Source: Cryobacterium glucosi (lineage in GTDB: Bacteria; Actinomycetota; Actinomycetes; Actinomycetales; Microbacteriaceae). Taken from it: a stretch of DNA of 54,076 nt. Both the position numbers and the translations under genes were made by a program. Position 1 is the first letter of the stretch. Each line of letters starts with the position of its first letter. Positions 1 to 9,574 of this stretch are shown in pieces. The notes beneath the pieces are model-generated. The model saw only the letters and a program-made list of their open reading frames with translations, did no database searches and had not been told where the DNA came from. Where the stretch lies: contig NZ_SOFS01000008.1 of the NCBI RefSeq assembly GCF_004402235.1, positions 1 through 54,076 on the forward strand, read 5' to 3'.

Positions 1-1
1 C

Positions 2-100
2 GCAGCAGCGCTTGCACCCTGGCTCAACTACTACAACACTGAACGCATCCACACCGGCATCGGAACAACCCCCATCAGCCGAGTGTCACCAACGTCATGA
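2..100 (+). CDS. IS481-like transposase, C-terminal fragment
   Basis: The frame is open from the left edge of the window and ends at TGA 98-100. The 32 visible residues carry the WLNYYNTERIHTGIG-type tail followed by TPISRV, which is the usual C-terminus of IS481-family (rve integrase core) transposases: the end of the last DDE helix and the conserved tail. The catalytic residues lie outside the window, so completeness cannot be judged. No inverted terminal repeat could be recognised in the 38 bases before the next gene. It is the only sign of mobile DNA in this window. Confidence 0.75.
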   Translation, partial: AAALAPWLNYYNTERIHTGIGTTPISRVSPTS

Positions 101-138
101 CTCAGTACAGCTAGCGCCCGGGGCCGACGGCTATCGCG

Positions 139-741
139 TCACTTCTTCGAGCTCGCGTGCAAGTCTCCGATGTGGCCCGGCGCGGTGACGTCCAGGACGC
201 GCTGGACGAACGCACCGTACTCATCCATGTAGTGCCGGAGAAAGTCCCTGGTGCCCGCATCGGTGATTTCGCCGTCGCCCGTGAAGACCGTCGGATCGAA
301 CTTGATGTACGCCTCCGGGGAGTTCAACTGGGGGGCATCGAGGAAGCTCAGCACGCTGCGCATGTTCGACTGCATGACGGCGGTGCCGATATTACCCACG
401 GAGGCGCCGATGATTCCGGTGGGCTTCCGCGCGAAGGAGTTGGTCCCCCAGGGCCGCGAACCCCAGTCGATGGCATTCTTCAGGGCCCCCGGTATCGACC
501 GGTTGTATTCGGGCGAAACGATCAGGATCCCGTCGGAGCCTTCGATGGCAGCTTTGAGGGCGCGCCCCTCCGGTGGATAGTCGGCGTCGAAGTCCTGGCT
601 GTAGAGGGGAAGGTCCCGGATGGGGATTTCCGTGAAGTGCAGGTTCTCCGGGGCGAGCCGGATCAGCGCCCGGGAGAGCGTGCGATTGATGGAGGTGGAG
701 GACAGGCTTCCGACGAAGTAGCCGATCCTGTGTGACGTCAT
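139..741 (-). CDS. NAD(P)H-dependent FMN reductase family protein
   Basis: A flavodoxin-like oxidoreductase of about 200 residues, the usual size of the NADPH-dependent FMN reductase/ArsH/chromate reductase family. The N-terminus GYFVGSLSSTSINRTL is the FMN phosphate-binding loop. SPEYNRSIPGALKNAIDW is the family signature that contacts the isoalloxazine ring. It is expected to be a soluble dimer that reduces FMN or quinones with NAD(P)H. The start at 741 was chosen over an upstream in-frame start at 780 because GGAAAG lies 9 bases before it and the similarity begins there. Substrate is not predictable. The 9-bp inverted repeat at 801-837 lies just upstream and could be an operator. Confidence 0.88.
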   Translation of the reverse strand: MTSHRIGYFVGSLSSTSINRTLSRALIRLAPENLHFTEIPIRDLPLYSQDFDADYPPEGRALKAAIEGSDGILIVSPEYNRSIPGALKNAIDWGSRPWGTNSFARKPTGIIGASVGNIGTAVMQSNMRSVLSFLDAPQLNSPEAYIKFDPTVFTGDGEITDAGTRDFLRHYMDEYGAFVQRVLDVTAPGHIGDLHASSKK

Positions 742-800
742 TTCCGTGTTCTTTCCGGAGCGCCCGAACGGCCACGTCAAACGACTGTCCCCGGCATCTC

Positions 801-837
801 CTGTGTGATGAGCCGACTCCTCCGTCCTATCACACAG
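801..837. repeat. 9-bp inverted repeat between PBP and FMN reductase genes
   Basis: CTGTGTGAT (801-809) and ATCACACAG (829-837) are perfect inverted arms separated by 19 bases. It sits after the PBP stop and upstream of the FMN reductase start, both on the minus strand. It could be the PBP terminator, although it has no T tract, or an operator for the reductase. The sequence does not decide between them. Confidence 0.45.
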
Positions 838-861
838 TCGTGATCAGCCACACAGTCCGGA

Positions 862-2967
862 TCAGCGGGTCATGCTCCGCGGCGGCACCGTGAAGCTGTC
901 CCCGCCGTACTTCTCGTTGGCGACGCTCATGACATCCGGCCACATCCGGTGCCGGGCGGTCGCGGCCTGGCCGCTGTCGAAGTACGTCGTCCGCTGGTCC
1001 TGGCCGTCGCCGGACACGTTCACAACCCCGACGACGGTGGCGACCTTCGTGCTGGCCCCGCTCATCCAGGTGTCCTTGTTGTCGTCGGTGGTGCCGGTCT
1101 TGCCGATCATCGGCACCCGGGGCGTGGTGGCTCGGTAGGAGGCCGCCGCCGTTCCGCTCGTCATGACCCGTTGCATCGCATAACTCATCCCCGCGGCGAC
1201 GTCCGTGCTGACGGACTGGGTGCAGTTCGACGTCGGCGCGGGAATCTCCGTACCGTCCGGCCCGGTGATCCTGTCGATCAGGATCGGCGTGCACGTCACG
1301 CCGTCGTTTGCGATCCCGGCATAGGCGGCCGCCATGGTGAGGGGCGCGATCTCGTTTGTTCCGAGCACGGATGCCGCGCCCTGCTCGAGCGCATTCCCGT
1401 CGGCACGGTGCACGCCGAATGCTTCGGCCGTCTTGCGAATGCCGCACAGGTCGAGTTCCTTGGCCATACCGATGAAACCCGTGTTGATCGACTGGATGGT
1501 CGACTGCAACGCCGAACTGTACGAGCCGTTCTCCGACGAGGAATCGTTCTTCGGGTTGAATGCCGCCCCGTAGCTTTGCGGCCCGTTGCAACTGTCCTCG
1601 AAGGTCCCCCAGTTCGACCGGGGCCGGGAACTCACGGACTCGGAGAGGGAATGACCTTCGTTGAGCCACTCGGCAAGGGTGAAGACCTTGTACGTCGACC
1701 CGGTCTGGAACCCGTTGGAGCCGCCCTGGCCGAGGTCGGTGTTGTAGTTGATGCCGCTGAAGTTGTCTCCGGTCGCCTGCACGGCAGGATCCTGGCTGTA
1801 GTCCTTGTTCTGGGCCATGTCGAGCACTCGCCCGGTTCCGACCTCCACACTCGTGATGACCCCGCCGACGTCCCAGCCCGGATACGTCGCAGGCACGTTC
1901 GCCTTCATTGTGGTCTCGGCGGCGGACTGCAGATCGAGGTCTAGGGTCGTGTAGACGTTGTACCCGCCGAGTCGCACGTTGGCCAGCCGTGTCTCGGCAT
2001 CCGCCCCGAATGCCGGGTCGTTGCGAAGCGTTTGCATGACGAGGTCGCAGAAGTAGGCGCTGCCGCCTGCTGTCTGGCACCCGGTGCTCGGCTCGGTGAT
2101 GGTCGGTTCGATCGGGGCGTTGATCGCTGCATCGTGATCTGCCTGGCTGATCTTGCCGTGCTCGAGCATCGCATCGAGGATGTAATCGCGCCTGTCCTTG
2201 TTGTCGGCATAACCGTTGGCCACACCGTTTGTCGCGCTGTCCGGCTTGTCGAGCTGGAATTTGACCGGGTTGTTGACGATCGCGACGAGGCTCGCGGCCT
2301 GCGGCAACGTGAGGTTGGCCGCCGTGGTGTTGAAGTAGTAGCTCGCCGCGGCCTCGATTCCGTAGACGGAGCCGCCGAAGCCCGTGATGTTCAGGTACTG
2401 GCGCAGGATTTCGTCCTTGGAGTACTTCTTCTCGAGGCCGATGGCGAGGCTCATCTCCTTGAGCTTCCGGTCGGGGCTCGCCTCGGTGGCCGTGTTGTAG
2501 CAGTCCGCGCGTTCCGTCTCGTCGGTGAGCGCTTCGCACTTCTGCACGAGCACGTTCTTCACGTACTGCTGGGTGATCGAGGAGCCGCCCCTGGCTGTGC
2601 CGGTGAAGACGGTCGAGACGATGCCGGTCACGGTGCCCCAGATGTCGACGCCCCCGTGGTCGTAGAAGCCCGGATCCTCTCCCGAGGTCGCGGCATCCTT
2701 CACGAACGGGCTGATCGCGTCGAAGGCGACCTCGACGCGGTTCTGGTCGTAGAACGACGCGAGGAGGTAGGGGGTTCCCGCGCTCGTGGTCGCATAGAGG
2801 TTGCTCTTCTGCGACAGCCGGCCGATCTCGAGGTCGTCGGGCAGGTTCACGGCGATGACGGTCACGACGGTCGCGATGACGGCCACGACGACACCCATTG
2901 CGATCAGGACGATGGAACGACGGCGGAGTCGACGGCCCTTCTTCCTGCTGGGCGGCGAAATTGTCAT
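862..2967 (-). CDS. class A penicillin-binding protein (transglycosylase/transpeptidase)
   Basis: A bifunctional peptidoglycan synthase of about 701 aa. A short basic cytoplasmic tail (KKGRRLRRR) precedes one membrane anchor at about residues 18-41. The GT51 glycosyltransferase domain shows GEDPGFYDHGG (Glu97, catalytic), GGSSITQQ (128-134) and KDEILRQYLN. The transpeptidase domain shows STYK (Ser424 nucleophile, Lys427) and KTGT (623-626). It polymerises lipid II and cross-links stem peptides outside the membrane. The start at 2967 is the Met just before the basic tail. The ribosome binding site is weak, so the upstream in-frame start at 3045 cannot be excluded, but that extension overlaps the rnj terminator hairpin. 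Confidence 0.93.
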   Translation of the reverse strand: MTISPPSRKKGRRLRRRSIVLIAMGVVVAVIATVVTVIAVNLPDDLEIGRLSQKSNLYATTSAGTPYLLASFYDQNRVEVAFDAISPFVKDAATSGEDPGFYDHGGVDIWGTVTGIVSTVFTGTARGGSSITQQYVKNVLVQKCEALTDETERADCYNTATEASPDRKLKEMSLAIGLEKKYSKDEILRQYLNITGFGGSVYGIEAAASYYFNTTAANLTLPQAASLVAIVNNPVKFQLDKPDSATNGVANGYADNKDRRDYILDAMLEHGKISQADHDAAINAPIEPTITEPSTGCQTAGGSAYFCDLVMQTLRNDPAFGADAETRLANVRLGGYNVYTTLDLDLQSAAETTMKANVPATYPGWDVGGVITSVEVGTGRVLDMAQNKDYSQDPAVQATGDNFSGINYNTDLGQGGSNGFQTGSTYKVFTLAEWLNEGHSLSESVSSRPRSNWGTFEDSCNGPQSYGAAFNPKNDSSSENGSYSSALQSTIQSINTGFIGMAKELDLCGIRKTAEAFGVHRADGNALEQGAASVLGTNEIAPLTMAAAYAGIANDGVTCTPILIDRITGPDGTEIPAPTSNCTQSVSTDVAAGMSYAMQRVMTSGTAAASYRATTPRVPMIGKTGTTDDNKDTWMSGASTKVATVVGVVNVSGDGQDQRTTYFDSGQAATARHRMWPDVMSVANEKYGGDSFTVPPRSMTR

Positions 2968-3008
2968 GGTACGACTATGGCTTTCATTTCTGGACGAGTG
3001 GTACGAAG

Positions 3009-3052
3009 AAGGCGGATGCCGCCGGACCCGCGGGTCCACCGGCATCCGCCTT
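3009..3052 (-). terminator. rnj terminator hairpin
   Basis: AAGGCGGATGCC (3009-3020) and GGCATCCGCCTT (3041-3052) are perfect 12-bp arms. The loop contains a second palindrome around GGACCC/GGGTCC. It begins 10 bases after the rnj stop codon. On the minus strand the stem is followed by TTCTTCG, a weak T-rich tail, which is usual for actinobacterial terminators. Confidence 0.8.
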
Positions 3053-3062
3053 GGAGTGGCTG

Positions 3063-4747
<1,685 letters not shown>

Positions 4748-4751
<4 letters not shown>

Positions 4752-4765
4752 TTAAATAAACTCAT
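4748..4765 (-). other. five-codon leader ORF overlapping the rnj start
   Basis: ATG at 4765 opens a reading frame encoding MSLFN and ends at TGA 4750-4748, overlapping the rnj TTG start (4751-4749) as TTGA. AAGAA directly abuts the ATG, which makes a weak initiation site. It could feed ribosomes into the poor TTG start. This is seen in sequence, but function is inferred. Confidence 0.35.
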
Positions 4766-5081
4766 TTCTTGGCGAAACCGCGCACAGGGCAACCGGTCTC
4801 ATAGCCGGCGCCGGGTCTATCCGGCAGCCGTGGTGACGGGGTTATGCAAATCAGAAGGTGATGCGCGCGTCAGGTCGCGAGGCCGTGAGCCTCATTCGAC
4901 TGGGCGAAGCCGTGGAAAGCCATCCGGGTGTGTGGAACCGCAGAGCGTGAAAGCGCAGCTGTGGATGGCCGTTGAATCGCGCTGTCAACTCCCAATTCTA
5001 CCGCATGCGGGCCGCCAGCTCCCCCGGCGGTTCTCCCGCCGTCCCCAGCCGACTCGGAGACTTCGCTAATAGCCTGCGATT
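4766..5081. other. gene-free divergent region between rnj and gpx
   Basis: About 316 bases with no convincing ORF. It must hold the rnj promoter (minus strand) and the gpx promoter (plus strand). I see a TAGAAT hexamer (minus, 5000-4995) and a TTGACA hexamer (minus, 4988-4983), but they do not combine at proper spacing. A small 5-bp hairpin (GAGGC/GCCTC) lies near 4880. A long rnj leader is possible. No riboswitch class was recognised. Confidence 0.4.
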
Positions 5082-5588
5082 ATGCCTTCTTCTTCCCCCC
5101 TGTACGACGCCCCGCTCACCCTCATCGACGGCACGGAGACGACATTCGCCGACTACCGCGGCAAGACCGTTCTCGTGGTCAATGTCGCATCCAAGTGCGG
5201 CTTCACGCCCCAGTACGCGGGCCTCGAGGCCCTCTACGAGCGCTTCAAGGACGACGGCCTCGTCGTCCTCGGCCTGCCGTGCAACCAATTCATGGGCCAG
5301 GAGCCCGGGGAGTCCGCCGACATCGAGGCGTTCTGCCAGCTGAACTACGGTGTCACCTTCCCGATGACCGAGAAGGTGGATGTCCGGGGCAAGCACCAGC
5401 ATCCGCTCTACGCCCAGCTCACCAGGTTCAAGTCCGGCCTGCTGCCCGGCCTCGTCAAGTGGAATTTCGAGAAGTTCCTCGTGAACGCAGAGGGCCAGAT
5501 CGTGGACCGCTTCGCCTCGACCGTCGAACCCGAGTCACCAGAGCTCGTCGGCGCGATCGAGAAGACGCTCGCCTCCGCCGCCGCCTGA
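5082..5588 (+). CDS. glutathione peroxidase family protein (thiol peroxidase type)
   Basis: A 168-aa thioredoxin-fold peroxidase. NVASKCGFTPQY carries the peroxidatic cysteine, and it is Cys, not Sec. GLPCNQFMGQEPG carries the conserved Gln and a likely resolving Cys, and KWNFEKFLV carries the catalytic Trp/Asn. Bacterial members usually reduce hydrogen and organic peroxides with thioredoxin, which fits an organism that probably uses mycothiol rather than glutathione. It is a single cytoplasmic domain of normal length. It ends 7 bases before the stop of the convergent PCD-VOC gene. No clear Shine-Dalgarno sequence was found. Confidence 0.93.
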   Translation: MPSSSPLYDAPLTLIDGTETTFADYRGKTVLVVNVASKCGFTPQYAGLEALYERFKDDGLVVLGLPCNQFMGQEPGESADIEAFCQLNYGVTFPMTEKVDVRGKHQHPLYAQLTRFKSGLLPGLVKWNFEKFLVNAEGQIVDRFASTVEPESPELVGAIEKTLASAAA

Positions 5589-5595
5589 CCCGGGT

Positions 5596-6264
5596 TCAGT
5601 AGCTCGAGGTGCAGACGCAGAGCTCGTTGCCCTCGACGTCGGCGAGCACCCACCACTCGGGGGCGTGCTCGTCGGTGAGCAGCGTGCCGCCGGCCTCGAC
5701 GATCGCGCTGACGCGTTCCTCGGCGTCGTCACCCGGCACGTAGACGTCCAGATGGATACGATTCCGGTCGGTGCGGGCAATCTCCATGTGCTGGAACCAG
5801 ACCCTCGGCCCATGACCCCGCGGGTCGACGAGTTCCACGTCGCCGTCGCCGTCGGCCGGCAGCTCGACATAACCGAGGCCGACGCGCCAGAACGGCCGGA
5901 TCGAGTCGGCGTCCGTGCAGTCGATCGCAACGTCGTACCGGGCGGGCGTCACGGCCCTGCCTTCCGCACCGAGCTCATTCGCGAGCGCCTGGATCTGCAG
6001 GGCGAGCCGGAGGTCGCGTTCGGTCACGCCGCCGAGATCATGCGAGCGGAGCCGGAAGGCGACCGTCCCGTAGCCGAGTTCGACGTCGGGATGGTGGCCT
6101 GCGGCATCCGCCGCCTCGGCGACGCGGTCGAGGAAGCGCACCGCAGAGGCGAAATCGCTCGTGCGGTAGCTCGCGTGCAACGCTCCATCGAGGTGTACGA
6201 ACGGGCCGCCCGCGAGCACGGGGCCGGTCTGCACGGGACTCTGGATCGAACCGGTTGCGCTCAT
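5596..6264 (-). CDS. pterin carbinolamine dehydratase (PCD)-VOC domain fusion
   Basis: A two-domain protein of 222 aa. Residues about 20-100 resemble 4a-hydroxytetrahydrobiopterin dehydratase: AAGHHPDVELGYG and LRSHDLGGVTERD contain the His-His-Pro-Asp and His-Asp pairs of the PCD site. Residues about 110-222 form a glyoxalase/VOC domain (IRPFWRVGLGYVE, WFQHMEI, HLDVYVP, LADVEGNELCVC). The fused arrangement recurs in Actinobacteria, but its reaction is not established to my knowledge. The start at 6264 has GAGG 4 bases upstream; an earlier in-frame start at 6300 lacks this. It is convergent with gpx. Confidence 0.82.
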   Translation of the reverse strand: MSATGSIQSPVQTGPVLAGGPFVHLDGALHASYRTSDFASAVRFLDRVAEAADAAGHHPDVELGYGTVAFRLRSHDLGGVTERDLRLALQIQALANELGAEGRAVTPARYDVAIDCTDADSIRPFWRVGLGYVELPADGDGDVELVDPRGHGPRVWFQHMEIARTDRNRIHLDVYVPGDDAEERVSAIVEAGGTLLTDEHAPEWWVLADVEGNELCVCTSSY

Positions 6265-6450
6265 GTACCTCACTCTGCTCCGGCGCCCGCCGGCGGTCAA
6301 GAGAATGAGGCCTGCGAAAGCCGGCGGGAAGCGCGGCGGACCGCCGCGGTGACCCTCCCGACGCGTCCTTCACGGATGCGCCCTCGCGGGGCGTAACACT
6401 AATCACTTTGCCCTATTCTGCGGGCCTCCTGCGTGCTAATCTCATGCGTT

Positions 6451-6966
6451 ATGCACAGTCTGGACAGGGTCGACCTCCAACTCCTCCGCGCCCTCTGCGT
6501 AGAGCCGCGCAGCACCTTCGTGGCCCTCGCCCAGCGGCTGGGATTGTCCAGGAACACCGTGCAGGCGCGGATGGCACGGCTCGAAGAATCCAACGCGTTC
6601 CTGGCCTTCGATCGCCGGATCAATCCGATCGCCCTCGGCCACCCCCTGACGGCGTTCATCCAGGTGCACCTGCAGCAGAAGAGGCTCAGCCAGATCGTCG
6701 CAGAACTCAACCAGATCCCCGAGATCGTTCAGGCCCACGGAATGAGCGGGTCGACGGACCTGCTCGTCCTCGTCGTGTGCACGGATGCCGACGACCTGTT
6801 CCGCATCGACGGCACGATCCTTGCGTGCGAGGGCGTCGATCGCACGGAGACCTCGCTCGCCATGGGCGAGCTGATCCCATACCGGATCACCCCGTTGCTC
6901 GACCGGGTGACCCGGGAGCGCGGCCCGGCGAACCGCGCCGACGTCGATATCGACGACGAGGCCTGA
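6451..6966 (+). CDS. Lrp/AsnC family transcriptional regulator
   Basis: 171 aa, typical for the family. The N-terminal winged HTH (about residues 5-55) reads LDRVDLQLLRAL...TFVALAQRLGLSRNTVQARMARLEE. The C-terminal half is the ligand-binding RAM/AsnC domain (GHPLTAFIQVHL...HGMSGSTDLLVLVVCTD). It is expected to form octamers that sense amino acids. ATG 6451 was preferred to GTG 6433 on similarity; no good Shine-Dalgarno sequence precedes either. It lies just upstream of the Hyf-like operon, but an AT-rich promoter separates them, so regulation of that operon is only possible. Confidence 0.9.
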   Translation: MHSLDRVDLQLLRALCVEPRSTFVALAQRLGLSRNTVQARMARLEESNAFLAFDRRINPIALGHPLTAFIQVHLQQKRLSQIVAELNQIPEIVQAHGMSGSTDLLVLVVCTDADDLFRIDGTILACEGVDRTETSLAMGELIPYRITPLLDRVTRERGPANRADVDIDDEA

Positions 6967-7012
6967 GTCCGACGGAACGACCGCCCCGCACCGCGCAGTG
7001 TCCACAATCTAT

Positions 7013-7041
7013 TTGATAAATTCATCATATAGGTATATAAA
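7013..7041 (+). promoter_or_regulatory. sigma-70-type promoter of the Hyf-like operon
   Basis: TTGATA (7013-7018), a 17-base spacer and TATAAA (7036-7041) lie in an AT-rich island unusual for this DNA. The spacer and flanks hold dyads: TGAT/ATCA arms (7014-7027) and ATATA-GG-TATAT (7028-7039). These are plausible ArsR operators. Six bases after the -10 hexamer come ATGATG (7048), so the transcript would start at or next to an ATG, that is, be leaderless. Confidence 0.7.
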
Positions 7042-7047
7042 GAAGTA

Positions 7048-7077
7048 ATGATGTTTAGTGGCGTAGACCCCCGGTGA
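7048..7077 (+). other. short leader ORF (MMFSGVDPR) overlapping the first Hyf-like gene
   Basis: ATG-ATG at 7048/7051 opens a nine-codon ORF ending at TGA 7075-7077, which overlaps the GTG start of the next gene (7074-7076) as GTGA. AGAAG (7041-7045) could serve as Shine-Dalgarno for the second ATG, or the ATG may be used from a leaderless message. The downstream gene has no Shine-Dalgarno sequence of its own and an in-frame TAG at 7056, so coupling through this ORF is plausible. Confidence 0.5.
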
Positions 7078-7559
7078 GCGTCACCAGACTGACCTCCCTC
7101 ATCCGTCGCAGCGGGCGGATCGCCGAGCAGGCCCCGCAGGCCCCCGCCCTCTTCCCCGGCGCCGGGATCTTCGGCGGCAGCATCCAGGTGCGCTTCATCA
7201 ATGCCGGCGGCTGCAACGACTGCGCCCAGGAAGTCGCCAGTGCCTTCGGCCCGGTCTACGACGTCGAGCGCTACGGCGTGCGGCTCGTCGCCTCGCCTCG
7301 GCATGCTGACGTGCTGCTGATCTGCGGTTCGGTGACCAGGAACATGATCGAACCGCTTCGGCGCACGGTCGTCGCGACCCCCACCCCCCGTTTCGTCGTC
7401 GCCGTCGGCGACTGCGCGATCACCGGTGGCGTCTTCGCCGACGGCTACGGTGTCGCCGGCCCGGTGTCCGACTTCGTGCACGTCGACCTCGTTGTCCCCG
7501 GTACTCCGCCGGAGCCTGCCGCCATCGTCGAAGCCCTCCGACGGATGACCGGGCGATGA
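7074..7559 (+). CDS. NuoB/HyfI-like [4Fe-4S] subunit of a hydrogenase-like membrane complex
   Basis: 161 aa, homologous in layout to the small subunit of group 4 hydrogenases and to NuoB. It carries GGCNDC (Cys47, Cys50) and GDC (Cys114). The fourth cluster position, normally GCPP, reads GTPP (Thr144), so one canonical Cys ligand is replaced. VASPRHADVLLICG and EPLRR are further family features. It is peripheral, bridging the large subunit to the membrane arm. It is the first gene of six; the stop overlaps the next start as ATGA. The start is GTG 7074, forced by an upstream in-frame TAG. It corresponds to Rv0082 in M. tuberculosis by gene order. Confidence 0.85.
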   Translation: MSVTRLTSLIRRSGRIAEQAPQAPALFPGAGIFGGSIQVRFINAGGCNDCAQEVASAFGPVYDVERYGVRLVASPRHADVLLICGSVTRNMIEPLRRTVVATPTPRFVVAVGDCAITGGVFADGYGVAGPVSDFVHVDLVVPGTPPEPAAIVEALRRMTGR

Positions 7560-9574
7560 ACGCCGTCCAGTCCGGCCTCGTCGTCCAGGCCCTGCTCGCG
7601 CTCGCCGCCGTTGCGACCGGCCTGCTCAGTCCCGTCTCGTGGCGGTCCCGCGCGACCGGCGCGCTCTGCGCCCTCCTCGGCGTCGCCGGCATCGTCACGG
7701 GGGCCGCAGCGCTCGGCGGGGCGAACGGCGCCCTGACCATCCCGCTCGCTCTCCCGATCGATCCCCTCGTGCTCTCCCCTGACCGGCTCGGCGGCCTCTT
7801 CATGATCGTCGTCTCCGCGGTCGGCGCCCTCGTCTCCCTCTTCGGGATCGGCTCGGCCCGCGGCGCGGAGGCCTCACGCACTTCCTGGGCGGCCATGGCC
7901 GTCTTCCTCGGCGGCATGCAGCTCGTTCCCGCCGCGACCGACGTCGTGTCCTTCCTGCTCCTCTGGGAGATCATGACCCTCGGCTCCACCGTGCTCCTCC
8001 TCGCCGACCACGCGAGCCGGAGCACCGTCTACTCCGCCGCGATCTGGTACTCGGCGATGTCCCAGCTGAGCTTCTTCTTCGTGCTCGCCGGCTTCGGCGT
8101 GCTCGTGGCCGCCACCGGCGGCACCGGCTTCCAGACGCTCGCGACCGTGCCGGCCGATTCCTGGCCGGCGAACCTCGCATTCGTCCTCCTCCTGCTCGGC
8201 TTCGGCGGCAAGGCGGAGCTCGTCCCGCTGCACGTCTGGGTTCCCCGGGTGCTGCCCGAGGCGCCGAGCCACGTCGCCGCGGCGATGAGCGGCGCAATGG
8301 TCAAGATCGGCGTTTACGGCGCGCTCCTCGTCTGCGTGCGCCTGCTGCCCTCCGGCCCGCCGTGGTGGGGCGTGCTCATCCTCGTGCTCGGCGGTGTGTC
8401 CGCCGTGTACGGCATCCTGCAGGCCTCCGTCGCGAGCGACCTCAAGGTGCTGCTGGCCTACTCGACCACAGAGAACATGGGGCTCGTCTTCCTCGGCCTC
8501 GGGGCATCCGTGTTGCTGCGCAGTTACAACGCGACGGCCGCCGCAGACGCCGCCCTCGTCGCGGCCCTTCTGCTCATGGTGAGCCACGCCGCCTTCAAGA
8601 CGACCCTCTTCCTCGGTGCCGGCGCCGTCGCGCACGCGACCGGCGAGCTCAACCTCGACCGCCTCGGCGGCCTGGGCAAACGGATGCCGTGGACGGCAGG
8701 CACGTTCGGCCTCGCCAGTCTCGGCGCGGCATCGCTCCCGATCACGAGCGGCTTCGTCGCCGAGTGGATGCTGCTGCAGGCGCTGATCCACGGTGCCCGG
8801 CTCGACGGTGAGGTCGTTTCCGTCGCCGCGTCGATCGCGATGCCGCTCGCCGTCGCCGTGCTCGCCCTCACCGCGGGACTCGCACTGCTGACCTTCGTCA
8901 AGGCATACGGCATCGCATTCCTGGCCCGGCCGCGCTCCCGGAAGGCGAGCATCGCCCGCGAGGTGCCCTGGGTGATGCGCGTCCCCCTCGTGCTCGGCGC
9001 CCTCGCCGTCGTCGGCCTCGGGCTCATGCCCGGCCCGCTCGCCGCGGCCATCGCCGCGGCCGTCGGCCCCGTCATCGTTCCCGACGTGCACACCGTCGGC
9101 CTCGCCGGCGTCAGCCTCTCCGGAATCGACGCCGTGCTCGACCCTGGCACCCTCGTCATCCTCGCGGGACTCGTCCTCGTGCCGATCCTCGTCATCGTCG
9201 CCCTCGGCGCCCGGCGCCACCCCACCCGGGTGGACCCGCTGCCCTGGGCCGGTGGCGGCTCGAGGCTCCGGCCCCGGATGCAGTACACCGCGACCTCATA
9301 CGCCGAACCACTCGTGCGGGTCTTCGACGACGTGCTGCGTCCGTCGCGCGACGTCGAGGTCACCCATGTCGGCGAGTCCAGGTACCTCGTCGAGAAGGTG
9401 CACGTCGAACAGACCGTCTCCGACGTGATCGAGACCCGGCTCTACCGGCCGGTCCTGAACGCGGCCCAGCGCTTCGGCCTCGCCGCCCGGCGCGCCCAGG
9501 ACGGCAGCATCCACCGCTACCTCGGCTATTCGTTCGCCGCCCTGCTCGTCGTGCTGATCGCGGTGTCGCTGTGA
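7556..9574 (+). CDS. hyfB: HyfB/NuoL-M-like proton-translocating antiporter subunit
   Basis: 672 aa, very hydrophobic, with the Proton_antipo_M domain in the middle. LLLWEIMTL holds the conserved membrane Glu, HVWVPRVLPEAPSHVAAAMSGAMVKIGVYG is the broken-helix signature, and DLKVLLAYSTTENMGLVF and SHAAFKTTLFLGAGAV supply the conserved Lys/His. The C-terminal region (about 570-672) holds a soluble stretch and a last helix. Such subunits pump protons or Na+ in complex I and Hyf-type complexes. The ATGA overlap with the preceding gene and the GTGATG overlap with the following one mark a tight operon. It corresponds to Rv0083. Confidence 0.9.
   Translation: MNAVQSGLVVQALLALAAVATGLLSPVSWRSRATGALCALLGVAGIVTGAAALGGANGALTIPLALPIDPLVLSPDRLGGLFMIVVSAVGALVSLFGIGSARGAEASRTSWAAMAVFLGGMQLVPAATDVVSFLLLWEIMTLGSTVLLLADHASRSTVYSAAIWYSAMSQLSFFFVLAGFGVLVAATGGTGFQTLATVPADSWPANLAFVLLLLGFGGKAELVPLHVWVPRVLPEAPSHVAAAMSGAMVKIGVYGALLVCVRLLPSGPPWWGVLILVLGGVSAVYGILQASVASDLKVLLAYSTTENMGLVFLGLGASVLLRSYNATAAADAALVAALLLMVSHAAFKTTLFLGAGAVAHATGELNLDRLGGLGKRMPWTAGTFGLASLGAASLPITSGFVAEWMLLQALIHGARLDGEVVSVAASIAMPLAVAVLALTAGLALLTFVKAYGIAFLARPRSRKASIAREVPWVMRVPLVLGALAVVGLGLMPGPLAAAIAAAVGPVIVPDVHTVGLAGVSLSGIDAVLDPGTLVILAGLVLVPILVIVALGARRHPTRVDPLPWAGGGSRLRPRMQYTATSYAEPLVRVFDDVLRPSRDVEVTHVGESRYLVEKVHVEQTVSDVIETRLYRPVLNAAQRFGLAARRAQDGSIHRYLGYSFAALLVVLIAVSL

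Noticed and set aside
4766..5081. Riboswitch or structured RNA upstream of rnj or gpx
   Set aside because: Only a small 5-bp hairpin was seen; no known riboswitch core or tRNA-like pairing could be recognised.
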